NCBI GenBank assembly: GCA_026014845.1
Contig: JAOZHM010000112.1
Coordinates: forward strand, 1 to 9,223
Length of the DNA stretch: 9,223 nucleotides
Source: Candidatus Bathyarchaeota archaeon
Lineage (GTDB): Archaea > Thermoproteota > Bathyarchaeia > Bathyarchaeales > Bathycorpusculaceae
Direction: 5' to 3'
Numbering within the stretch: the first letter of the stretch is position 1; every line of letters starts with the position of its first letter. Position numbers and translations under genes: made by a program. Under the pieces are notes generated by a model. That model was not told where the DNA came from and made no database searches. It was given only the letters and a program-made list of their open reading frames with translations. Below are positions 1 through 6,557 of the stretch, in pieces.

Positions 1-788
1 AAAGCCTAGGCGCGAAAGTTCACTACGTCAAGAATGTGGATGGGAAAATCTTGCTCGAGGATGTTGAGAAGGCGGTTGATGACAACACTGTGGCTGTTGC
101 AGTAAGCCACGTTGAATATGTTAATGGTTTTCGACACGATTTGCGAGCTTTGAGCGAAATAGCCCACGCACACGGAGCATACCTAATTGTTGACGCAATC
201 CAGTCGGCTGGCGCCATGCAAATAGACGCAAAAAGAGACAATGTTGATTTTCTCGCATCTGCGTGTTACAAGTGGTTGCTAAGCCCTCCCGGAGCGGGCT
301 ACCTTTACGTTAAAGAGGAGCTTATCGAAAATTTTGAGCCACCCTTTGTTGGTTGGGCAAGCGTGAAGGATGAGGTTTTCGAGACGATAGATTTTTGGGA
401 CATTTGGAGTCTGAAGCTTTCGGAAACTGCAAGCCGCTTTGAGGTTGGTTCACCAAGCTTCATAAGCCTCGTAGGAGCCACGGAAGCCCTGAAAATGGTG
501 CTGGACATTGGCATTAAGAACATCGAAAGGAGAATACTGAAGCTAACAGATCATTTAATAGACGCTGTCAAAGATTTGGGGTTGAAACTTCAGACGCCAG
601 AAGAACTGCACTGTCGTTCGGGAATAGTCAATTTCAAAATAGACAAACCTCAAGAAGTGGCTGAAAAGCTAAAGAACAAAGGAATCGTTATCTCTGCCAG
701 ATCCCATGGAATAAGGGTTTCACCACACTTTTACAACACAGAAGAAGAAATTGACAGGTTTATAGAAGAAATCAAACAATGTGGCTAA
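1..788 (+). CDS. Class V aminotransferase-like PLP enzyme, 5' truncated
   Basis: The reading frame is open to the left edge (first full codon at base 3), so the N-terminus lies outside the window; the GTG at 36 is internal. The fold-type I PLP signature is clear: SHVEYVNG (a substrate/PLP-contact region), DAIQSAG (Asp that pairs with the pyridine nitrogen) and SACYKWLLSPPGAGYLYV, whose Lys codon at 270-272 should form the Schiff base. The C-terminal domain ends with ARSHGIRVSPHFYNTEEEID, typical of the cysteine desulfurase/isopenicillin-N-epimerase branch of class V. The loop that in SufS/CsdA carries the persulfide Cys (GHHC-type) is absent, so a true cysteine desulfurase is unlikely; an epimerase, lyase or aminotransferase is possible and the substrate cannot be read. 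The next gene begins 6 bases after the stop, suggesting co-transcription. Confidence 0.85.
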   Translation, partial: SLGAKVHYVKNVDGKILLEDVEKAVDDNTVAVAVSHVEYVNGFRHDLRALSEIAHAHGAYLIVDAIQSAGAMQIDAKRDNVDFLASACYKWLLSPPGAGYLYVKEELIENFEPPFVGWASVKDEVFETIDFWDIWSLKLSETASRFEVGSPSFISLVGATEALKMVLDIGIKNIERRILKLTDHLIDAVKDLGLKLQTPEELHCRSGIVNFKIDKPQEVAEKLKNKGIVISARSHGIRVSPHFYNTEEEIDRFIEEIKQCG

Positions 789-794
789 ACCCCA

Positions 795-1586
795 ATGTTC
801 CGAATAGAGAAAGTAAAAGAAAATAACAGACAGCGCGTAATTGATTCTCTTCAGTTAGATGTTATAAGGCATGTTTTCGCATTCTATGACATTCAACATG
901 AACCTGACTACACAACAATGTATGCTGCCTTTGAAAATGGAAGTCTAAAAGGATATATCCTTGTTTATACTGCTCTTGACTTCCCAAGCGTAATCCTAGA
1001 ATGTGAGAGCAACATTGCTGAGAAACTAATTGACTATGCGCCCGAGAACCGTTTTATCATGCATGTCCCACCAAATCTTCTGCCAATTATTCACAGAAAA
1101 TTTCCACGTGCGAAGTGTTACGTTGAAGATTGGATGCTTGTCAAGCAGGGTGACGCCATCTTCTTCAGATCGAAACTCGTGCGTAGATTACGCACTGAGG
1201 ATGACGCTTCAAAGCTTGCAATGCTTCTCTCAAGTCGAAAGGGTCGCACCACGGGGACAGTTAAGAAATACGTTGAACTGATAAGTAAGCAGCCGATTTA
1301 CGGAGTTTTCGTGAACTGTGAACTGGTTTCTTACGCTGGTTCTTTCATTCAGTTACCGCAGGTTTGGATGATAGGTGGGGTCTACACGCATCCAAAACAC
1401 AGAAGCAAAGGATATGCAACGTTAGCCACGTCAGCAGTAACGGAGGAGGCGTTAAAAAACGCAGAAGCAGTAGCACTGTTTGTGAGGTCAGACAATTACT
1501 CAGCAGTTAAAATCTATGAAAAAATCGGTTACAAGAAAATAGGCGAAAAACTCTGGATAGACGCGGGAACGGGAATGAAGCCCTAA
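795..1586 (+). CDS. GNAT-family N-acetyltransferase with degenerate N-terminal GNAT-like half
   Basis: A 263-residue protein. The C-terminal half (about 125-255) is a GNAT acetyltransferase: motif A spans the strand VWMIGGVYTHP and the acetyl-CoA pyrophosphate loop RSKGYA (R203, G206, A208), followed by the helix ATLATSAVTEEAL; motif B is NYSAVKIYEKIGY (234-246). The N-terminal half (about 1-120) has a GNAT-like strand pattern (GSLKGYILVYTA, then a predicted helix) but no CoA loop, suggesting a tandem GNAT with a worn-out first domain. It would transfer an acetyl group from acetyl-CoA to an amine; the acceptor is unknown. ATG at 795 follows the aminotransferase stop by 6 bases with no obvious Shine-Dalgarno, so translation may be coupled. 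An acceptor related to the upstream PLP enzyme's product is a reasonable but untested inference. Confidence 0.85.
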   Translation: MFRIEKVKENNRQRVIDSLQLDVIRHVFAFYDIQHEPDYTTMYAAFENGSLKGYILVYTALDFPSVILECESNIAEKLIDYAPENRFIMHVPPNLLPIIHRKFPRAKCYVEDWMLVKQGDAIFFRSKLVRRLRTEDDASKLAMLLSSRKGRTTGTVKKYVELISKQPIYGVFVNCELVSYAGSFIQLPQVWMIGGVYTHPKHRSKGYATLATSAVTEEALKNAEAVALFVRSDNYSAVKIYEKIGYKKIGEKLWIDAGTGMKP

Positions 1587-1667
1587 AGCTAGATGTTTTC
1601 CTAAAATCTAATTGACATATTTACAACGCCTTGACAAAACATGCAAAGCTCCCAGCAAACACTTTAG

Positions 1668-1707
1668 CGAACGTTCGTGTAAGCGCAGATACCCCCCCTT
1701 ATATATA
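1668..1707. other. Convergent intergenic gap: palindrome, C7 run and TATA-like box
   Basis: The gap between the convergent GNAT and nadX genes (1587-1720) has no gene. It holds a perfect 10-base palindrome CGAACGTTCG (1668-1677), a run of seven C (1692-1698) and directly after it TTATATATA (1699-1707). The last resembles an archaeal TATA box on either strand but no coding start lies at the right distance on either side. No strong T-tract terminator is seen on either strand. Function unknown. Confidence 0.35.
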
Positions 1708-1720
1708 GGATAACATCGGG

Positions 1721-2140
1721 TCATGTGGTCATGCTTTTGTTGCTTACTTTCTCTGAGGTTTCTTTTAGTAGGCTTATTGCAGACCATGCTGCGAGTGCGC
1801 TTGTCTTTGGGTTTTCTGGATGAGGATCATTTGCAAATTTTGGAAACATGTCGCCGTGTTTCCATTTGATTCGGATTTCATGCACGTTTCTGTGCACTTT
1901 TGGATCTGAAATTATCTTCACCTTCACCTTTTCAGGTTGAGTAGTTAAGGCCAAGGTGGCTGCAACGTTCATACCTCTCGGAAAAAGCCTAACAGCTTCT
2001 TCAGCAGCTCCCTCATAAACTATTTTTTCTTCTTGATTATCCATTTCCAAAGCCTTGGGATTCTTCCTAGAAGTTAAAACAATTTCATCTACTCCTGCTA
2101 GTGCTACACTAGAAATGGCATCTAAACCGCCAATGGCTCC
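1721..2140 (-). pseudogene. nadX: L-aspartate dehydrogenase, C-terminal part (out of frame with N-terminal part)
   Basis: This is the downstream half of a split nadX gene. Read from base 2140 it begins GAIGGLDAISSVALAG, the family's conserved Ser-Gly-Ala-Ile-Gly-Gly segment lacking only its first residues, and continues through GMNVAATLAL, NVHEIRIKW (the HEI histidine corresponds to the catalytic His of aspartate dehydrogenases) and NPHPENPKTS-like FANDPHPENPKTSALAAWSA near the C-terminus, all family hallmarks. It supplies the catalytic and dimerisation domain. The first ATG in this frame is at 2050, too late to give a folded domain, and no promoter or Shine-Dalgarno supports independent translation. 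With the N-terminal part and removal of 7 bases at the CG tract it makes a 252-residue protein, close to the family's usual 235-270. Confidence 0.85.
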
Positions 2141-2486
2141 GCGCGCGCGATGGTACGTGAATCTTTTTGCTTTTTACATCTAAATCCAGAAGGGCTCCTA
2201 CACTCATAACTATTAATTCAATGTTTTCCGCCAAGATTTTGTTTACGTAATCTTTGACAGCTTGCTGTGATGCTGCCTCCACAATGACTAGGGGTCTAGA
2301 CTTAATCATCTCTTCAAGGCTCTTAACAACTGTCACGGGAAAGTGCAGCGATTTTTTGAGCTTTTCAGCTTTCTCCATGTTGTAATCATAAAGAATCAAC
2401 TCATCACATTCAACTGTTCCTCTTTCAACTGCCTTTGTGATTACGGTGCCAATTGCCCCGCATCCAATTATTCCAACCTTTCTCAC
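2109..2486 (-). pseudogene. nadX: L-aspartate dehydrogenase, N-terminal NAD(P)-binding part, frame broken
   Basis: L-aspartate dehydrogenase oxidises aspartate to iminoaspartate, feeding NadA and NadC in NAD synthesis. This half carries the Rossmann fold: GIIGCGAIG with the GxGxxG loop at residues 8-13, then the family block EAASQQAVKDY (70-80) and MSVGALLDLD (94-103). The start is taken as GTG at 2484-2486, 19 bases after the valS stop, with GGAAG about 9 bases upstream; the frame is open further upstream but that stretch overlaps valS and has no homologous sequence. After residue 113 (VPS) the frame goes wrong: it reads RARSHWRFRCHF and stops at 2109-2111, while the true continuation is in another frame. 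Probably co-transcribed with valS. Either a real inactivating mutation or a sequencing/assembly error. Confidence 0.85.
2140..2149. repeat. (CG)5 dinucleotide tract at the nadX frame break
   Basis: Five CG units sit exactly where the aspartate dehydrogenase frame breaks. On the coding strand the expected codons for Pro-Ser-Gly-Ala-Ile are present, but seven extra bases (CGCGCGC, 2141-2147) separate the Ser codon from the Gly codon. Such a pure alternating CG run stands out against an otherwise moderately AT-rich window and is a plausible slippage site. Confidence 0.8.
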
Positions 2487-2505
2487 TCTTAATCGCTTCC
2501 AGAGT

Positions 2506-4971
2506 TCACTGGTATTCAGCAAAAAAGTGGATATCACTATAGTCCTTAATTTCTCTACCATCACCCTTCTTAGGCAGAACTTCAATGTTTGCAACCTTGC
2601 ACGTGCCAGATATATCCTCTCTGCCTTCCATAATAATTTCTGCCGTGTCTTTTCCTCCAGCGTATATTATCAGTTTTTTGATTTGCGTGTTCAATGGCAT
2701 ACGCTTTTCAGCTTTCTCCCTTCTAACCTCAGTTATTACAGCCATTATCAAGTCTCCACGCTTTTCCGCTTCTTCATCTACGTGTTTTTCATCAGGAGTT
2801 GGCCAAAGAGACAAATGAACACTTTTGTGGCTTTTCTCTTCAGCATACATTATCTGGTAAATTTCCTCTGTTACGTGCGGCGTTATTGGTGCCAAAAGCT
2901 GCAGAATCCTATACAAAACTGTATATAACGTATATTGCACTGCTTCTCTCTTCTCTTTTCCATAGAAATCTGGCTTGTACAACCTGTCTTTTACAGCTTC
3001 TATGTAGCAATCGCAGAAAACATGCCACGTGAAGTTGCGAATTTCCTCCATAGCAATGTTGAACTGGCATCCTTCTAGAGCATCAGTCACTTTCCGTGTT
3101 AGCTTTTCAGCCTTACTTAGAATCCACTTATCCAGAGGCTGAAGTACATACTCCACATTTTCCTTTGGCTCGTAGTCTTTCAACTGGTTGCATACAAAAC
3201 GAGCAGCATTCCATAGTTTAATCAGGAAGCGCCAGCCGTATTCGACATCTGGCCAGCGAAATGGTATATCTGAACCCGTAGCTCCGCCACCAGCAACCCA
3301 TTGTCTTGTTGCGTCGGCTCCGTATTTTGAGAAAACTTCTTGTGATGCCACGTAATTGCCGAATGACTTGTGCATTGAACGCCCATCTGTTCCTAATACC
3401 ATGCCGTTGATTAAGCAGCTTTTATAGGGTTTTTCGTTGAAGAGAGCCAAGTGCCTAACCATTAAGTAGTATGCCCACGTGCGGATGATGTCCACACCAG
3501 AAGGATGCACATCAGCAGGGAAAAGCCGCTTCCAATCCTCTCTATCGGGCCAGCCAGCGTGAACCGCACACGTTATGGACGAATCAAACCACGTGTCCAA
3601 CACATCTCGTTCTGGCTTGAATTCTTTTGAGTCACAATTTGGACATTTGTCAATTCTTGGATTTTCTATGCGTGGGTCTATCGGCAGCCAATTCGGCTCA
3701 GCGAGAATTATTTCGTTGCATTTTTTGCAGTACCATATTGGTATTGGTGTTGCGAACACTCTTTGTCGCGATATTACCCAGTCCCATTCAAGCGATTTCG
3801 CCCAGTCTATTAGGCGGTATTTCATGTAGTCAGGATACCACATAATTTCTAAAGCGTTCTTTTCTACCTCACTGCTGAGGATGCGCGTTTTCATGAACCA
3901 TTGTTCTTTTTCAAGGATTTCTATTGGAGTGTGGCATCTCCAGCAAACACTTACTTCCTGGTTGACTGGTTCAATTTTTTCTAATATTCCTTCGTTTTTC
4001 AAGTCTTCAATCATGGCCTTTTTAGCTTCTTCAGTCGTCATTCCAGCGTATTTTCCAGCGTTTTGGGTCATTCTACCCTTTTCATCAATACACGTTATGA
4101 CTGGCAGTTTATGTTTCGCCACGCTTTTCACGTCTGCTTTGTCTCCATACGTGCATATCATCACAACGCCCGTTCCGAAATCTTGAGCTACAAGATCATC
4201 GGTTATGACTTCTACTGTTCTGTTTGTGGTTGGTACACGAATTTTTTTTCCAACGTATTGTCTGTAACGCTCGTCCTGTGGATTCACAGCTACGGTTACG
4301 CAGGCGGGGATGAGTTCTGGTCTTGTTGTGGCTATCGTTAGGAAGCCGTCGTCTTCAAGTTTAAACTTCACATAATGTAGTTGTGCGGTTCTTGTTTCGT
4401 ATTCCACTTCAGCGTCTGCTATGGCGGTTTCGCATCTTGGACACCAGTTTACGGGATGTGTTCCACGGTAAATGAACCCTTTCTTGTGAAGAAGAACAAA
4501 AGAGAGCTGGGTGCGCCTCCAATAGTCAGGATCCATTGTTTTATACTCTGTTGTCCAATCAATTGAGCAGCCAAGATTGGTAATCGCTTTCTTCATAGCG
4601 CCTATGTTTTTACCCACGAGCTTCTCGCAAAGCCTTCGAAACTGATCTGGTGGAAGATCAGTTTTTTTAATTTTATGCCGCTTCTCGACTTCCACCTCAG
4701 TGGGCAAGCCATGGCAGTCCCATCCCTGAGGGAAATAAACATTGTAGCCTCTCATACGTTTGTATCTGGCTACTATGTCGAAGTATGTCCAGTTGAGGAC
4801 CAATCCCATGTGGAATTCACCTGAAGGATAAGGCGGTGGAGTGTCAATACTGAATGTTCGGCGTTTCTTATCCTTCCAGTCAAAATGATAGACACCCATC
4901 TCTTCCCATTTTTTCTGCCACTTCTCTTCAACTTCAAAAATGTTAAATTTCTTAGGCACCGCTTGCTTCAT
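2506..4971 (-). CDS. valS: Valyl-tRNA synthetase
   Basis: Class I aminoacyl-tRNA synthetase, 821 residues, charging tRNA-Val in the cytoplasm. Order of features: catalytic entry PPPYPSGEFHMG with the HIGH-equivalent FHMG (53-56); zinc-type pair CPRC (177-180); CP1 editing domain with ATTRPE (214-219) and the ValS-typical FGTGVVMICTYGDK; CWRC (343-346); a second zinc ribbon CKKC (415-418) with CPNC (443-446); DVLDTWFDS (456-464); KMSKS-equivalent SMHKS (532-536); GSDIPF, usual for ValS; then an alpha-helical anticodon-binding domain to the C-terminus. The FGTGVVM block and the GRMTQNAGKYAGMT segment favour ValS over IleS or LeuS. ATG at 4971 is chosen because the protein then starts at the usual KFNIFEVEEKW helix. 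No strong Shine-Dalgarno; the predicted leader is short. nadX follows by 19 bases. The SMHKS loop departs from the consensus but keeps the second Lys. Confidence 0.97.
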   Translation of the reverse strand: MKQAVPKKFNIFEVEEKWQKKWEEMGVYHFDWKDKKRRTFSIDTPPPYPSGEFHMGLVLNWTYFDIVARYKRMRGYNVYFPQGWDCHGLPTEVEVEKRHKIKKTDLPPDQFRRLCEKLVGKNIGAMKKAITNLGCSIDWTTEYKTMDPDYWRRTQLSFVLLHKKGFIYRGTHPVNWCPRCETAIADAEVEYETRTAQLHYVKFKLEDDGFLTIATTRPELIPACVTVAVNPQDERYRQYVGKKIRVPTTNRTVEVITDDLVAQDFGTGVVMICTYGDKADVKSVAKHKLPVITCIDEKGRMTQNAGKYAGMTTEEAKKAMIEDLKNEGILEKIEPVNQEVSVCWRCHTPIEILEKEQWFMKTRILSSEVEKNALEIMWYPDYMKYRLIDWAKSLEWDWVISRQRVFATPIPIWYCKKCNEIILAEPNWLPIDPRIENPRIDKCPNCDSKEFKPERDVLDTWFDSSITCAVHAGWPDREDWKRLFPADVHPSGVDIIRTWAYYLMVRHLALFNEKPYKSCLINGMVLGTDGRSMHKSFGNYVASQEVFSKYGADATRQWVAGGGATGSDIPFRWPDVEYGWRFLIKLWNAARFVCNQLKDYEPKENVEYVLQPLDKWILSKAEKLTRKVTDALEGCQFNIAMEEIRNFTWHVFCDCYIEAVKDRLYKPDFYGKEKREAVQYTLYTVLYRILQLLAPITPHVTEEIYQIMYAEEKSHKSVHLSLWPTPDEKHVDEEAEKRGDLIMAVITEVRREKAEKRMPLNTQIKKLIIYAGGKDTAEIIMEGREDISGTCKVANIEVLPKKGDGREIKDYSDIHFFAEYQ

Positions 4972-5032
4972 TTATTGCAACATCCTAAACATGCTTAGAC
5001 CTTAGGAAAGATAAATATACCAATAAATAACA
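4972..5032. promoter_or_regulatory. Divergent valS / thiC promoter region
   Basis: Between the two divergent genes, an AT-rich core ATAAATATA (5011-5019) preceded by the purine-rich GGAAAG (5005-5010) looks like a BRE plus TATA box for the thi operon and would place transcription start near the beginning of the riboswitch. Read on the other strand the same AT core (TATATTTAT) could serve valS, giving a leader of roughly 20 bases. Inverted repeats lie between the core and valS: TCCTAA (4983-4988) with TTAGGA (5002-5007), and inside them an imperfect palindrome CTAAACATGCTTAG (4985-4998). They may bind a regulator; this is inference. Confidence 0.45.
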
Positions 5033-5146
5033 GTTACCCTCGGAAGGTTTAGGGGAGCTGGGATTGTGACCCGGCTGAGAGGATGGTTAGACACTGTCGA
5101 CCCTTAAAACCTGATCCGGGTAATACCGGCGTAGGGAGTGAGTGAC
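5033..5146 (+). ncRNA. TPP riboswitch (THI element) in the thiC leader
   Basis: The aptamer is recognisable by its conserved blocks in order: AGGGGAGC (5051-5058), CTGAGA (5075-5080), ACCC (5100-5103), CCTGATC (5110-5116), then TAATACC and GCGTAGGGA (5129-5137). Hand pairing supports the fold: P1 GTTAC-CCTC (5033-5041) with GAG-TGA-GTGAC (5136-5146) allowing bulges; P2 AGGGG (5051-5055) with CCCTT (5101-5105); P3 GCTGGG (5057-5062) with CCCGGC (5070-5075); P5 CCGG (5116-5119) with CCGG (5126-5129). TPP binding is expected to lower expression of the downstream thiamine operon. The expression platform lies between 5147 and the thiC Shine-Dalgarno; no T-rich terminator is seen, so control of translation initiation is more likely. 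The first purine-rich block reads GGGGAGC rather than the usual GGGGTGC, and about nine bases separate P1 from P2. Confidence 0.93.
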
Positions 5147-5206
5147 AAATTGGAACAAAATTTCAGCCTTCACATGTTAAGACCAACCTGGACTTTTTCG
5201 ATTTCT

Positions 5207-5214
5207 GAGGTGAT
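5207..5214 (+). promoter_or_regulatory. thiC ribosome binding site
   Basis: GAGGTGAT is fully complementary to the 3' tail typical of archaeal 16S rRNA and lies 8 bases before the ATG at 5223, fixing that start. It is the likely target of riboswitch control. The ATG inside GTGATGAATTAA is out of frame and stops after two codons. Confidence 0.8.
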
Positions 5215-5222
5215 GAATTAAA

Positions 5223-6524
5223 ATGACTACCCAAATAAAAGCCGCAAGGGAAGGAAAAATAACAGAAGAAATGCGTATCGTTGCCAGAGACGAGGACCAG
5301 TCGCCTCAAAGCATACGTCAACGACTAGCAGAAGGAACAGTAATCATAACTCGAAACACTCAACGTGAAAATGTTCATCCAATAGGCATCGGCAAAGGAT
5401 TAAGCACCAAAATTAACGCGAACATTGGCACCAGCCCCGATTTGTGTAATTTTGAGTTGGAAATTGAAAAGGCAAAAATCGCGGTTAAATATGGTGCAGA
5501 CACTATCATGGACCTCAGTACTGGCGGTGATCTAGATGAAATACGAAGGAGCATATTAAAAACCGTTAATGTGCCCATTGGAACAGTTCCCATATATCAA
5601 ACAGCCATACAAGTAGCTAAGAAAAAAGGCTCAATCATGCACATGACCGAAGATGACATTTTCAACACCATAGAAAAACACGCAAAAGACGGCGTTGACT
5701 TCATGACAGTACATTGTGGAGTAACCCAACAAATCGTTAAACGACTCGCCAAGCATCCACGCCTAATGGGAATTGTAAGCCGAGGAGGAACCTTCCTCGC
5801 TGCATGGATTCTTCACCACAAAAAAGAAAATCCATTATACGCAAACTACGACTATCTCTTGGAAATGGCTGCAGAATACGATTTTAGTTTAAGCCTCGGA
5901 GATGGTCTCAGACCAGGATGCATTTTTGACTCAACAGATTGGCCTCAAGTTCAGGAACTATTAACAATTGGAGAACTTGTAGAAAGAGCAAGAGCTGCAA
6001 ACGTGCAAGCCATGGTTGAAGGACCAGGTCATCTACCGTTAAACGACATAAAAGCTAATGTTCAGCTTGAAAAATCCACATGCAAAAATGCACCGTTTTA
6101 CGTTCTAGGTCCTGTCGTAACTGAAATAGCACCGGGATATGATCACATCGTGGGAGCAATCGGAGGAGCAATAGCTGGACTTGCTGGCGCCGATTTCCTG
6201 TGTTATCTGACACCCTCCGAACACTTAGGCCTCCCAAATCTGGAAGACGTGAAGGAGGGAGTAATAGCCACGAAAATAGCAGCACACGCTGTCGATATTG
6301 TAAAACTTGGGTTTAAGGCAGCAAACCGTGACTTAGCCATGGCAAAGGCTAGAGCAGACCTTAACTGGAAGAAACAAATTGAGAACGCTTTAGACCCAGA
6401 GAAAGCCACGAAAATTCGCAGCCGAGTGAAACTGAAGAGCCCAGAAACATGTTCGATGTGTTCTGAATATTGCGCCATAAAAATTCTGAAAGAGGCGTTA
6501 AAAACTGAAGCACAGTGCCTATGA
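5223..6524 (+). CDS. thiC: Phosphomethylpyrimidine synthase ThiC
   Basis: ThiC converts 5-aminoimidazole ribotide to hydroxymethylpyrimidine phosphate with S-adenosylmethionine and a [4Fe-4S] cluster, the first step of the pyrimidine branch of thiamine synthesis. At 433 residues it is the short form without the bacterial N-terminal extension. Conserved blocks in order: INANIGTSPD, MDLSTGGDLDEIR, DFMTVHCGVT, GIVSRGGTF, SLSLGDGLRPGC, VEGPGHLPL, CYLTPSEHLGLP, and the C-terminal cluster-binding cysteines ETCSMCSEYC (C410, C413, C417). The start is fixed by GAGGTGAT upstream. The TPP riboswitch in its leader and thiDN 33 bases downstream place it at the head of the thiamine operon. The Cys spacing is CX2CX3C, not the CX2CX4C of characterised long bacterial ThiC, which may simply mark the short subfamily. 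Confidence 0.97.
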   Translation: MTTQIKAAREGKITEEMRIVARDEDQSPQSIRQRLAEGTVIITRNTQRENVHPIGIGKGLSTKINANIGTSPDLCNFELEIEKAKIAVKYGADTIMDLSTGGDLDEIRRSILKTVNVPIGTVPIYQTAIQVAKKKGSIMHMTEDDIFNTIEKHAKDGVDFMTVHCGVTQQIVKRLAKHPRLMGIVSRGGTFLAAWILHHKKENPLYANYDYLLEMAAEYDFSLSLGDGLRPGCIFDSTDWPQVQELLTIGELVERARAANVQAMVEGPGHLPLNDIKANVQLEKSTCKNAPFYVLGPVVTEIAPGYDHIVGAIGGAIAGLAGADFLCYLTPSEHLGLPNLEDVKEGVIATKIAAHAVDIVKLGFKAANRDLAMAKARADLNWKKQIENALDPEKATKIRSRVKLKSPETCSMCSEYCAIKILKEALKTEAQCL

Positions 6525-6557
6525 CAAAAATGGGTTTCAGTTTTAAGAGGAACATGA

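Noticed and set aside
1621..1690. Possible tRNA or small RNA suggested by GTTCG-like bases.
   Set aside because: No acceptor stem, anticodon arm or GGTTCGAATCC-type T-arm can be formed; the bases belong to a simple palindrome.
2155..2185. A-rich stretch on the nadX coding strand (AAAAAGCAAAAAG) as a programmed frameshift signal.
   Set aside because: Homology holds in the original frame past this stretch as far as Val-Pro-Ser and breaks only at the CG tract, so slippage at the A-run does not explain the break.
2487..2594. Longer N-terminus for nadX beginning inside valS.
   Set aside because: The added residues have no similarity to the family, whose proteins begin at the Rossmann strand; GTG at 2486 with upstream GGAAG fits better.
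2437..4566. Several plus-strand open frames of 60-160 codons across valS.
   Set aside because: They are antisense shadows of a well-supported synthetase, rich in Cys, Ser and Phe, without recognisable motifs or ribosome binding sites.
5213..5221. Two-codon upstream reading frame ATG AAT TAA between the Shine-Dalgarno and the thiC ATG.
   Set aside because: It overlaps the Shine-Dalgarno itself, so ribosomes could not use it with that site; it looks like chance from the GGTGATG sequence.
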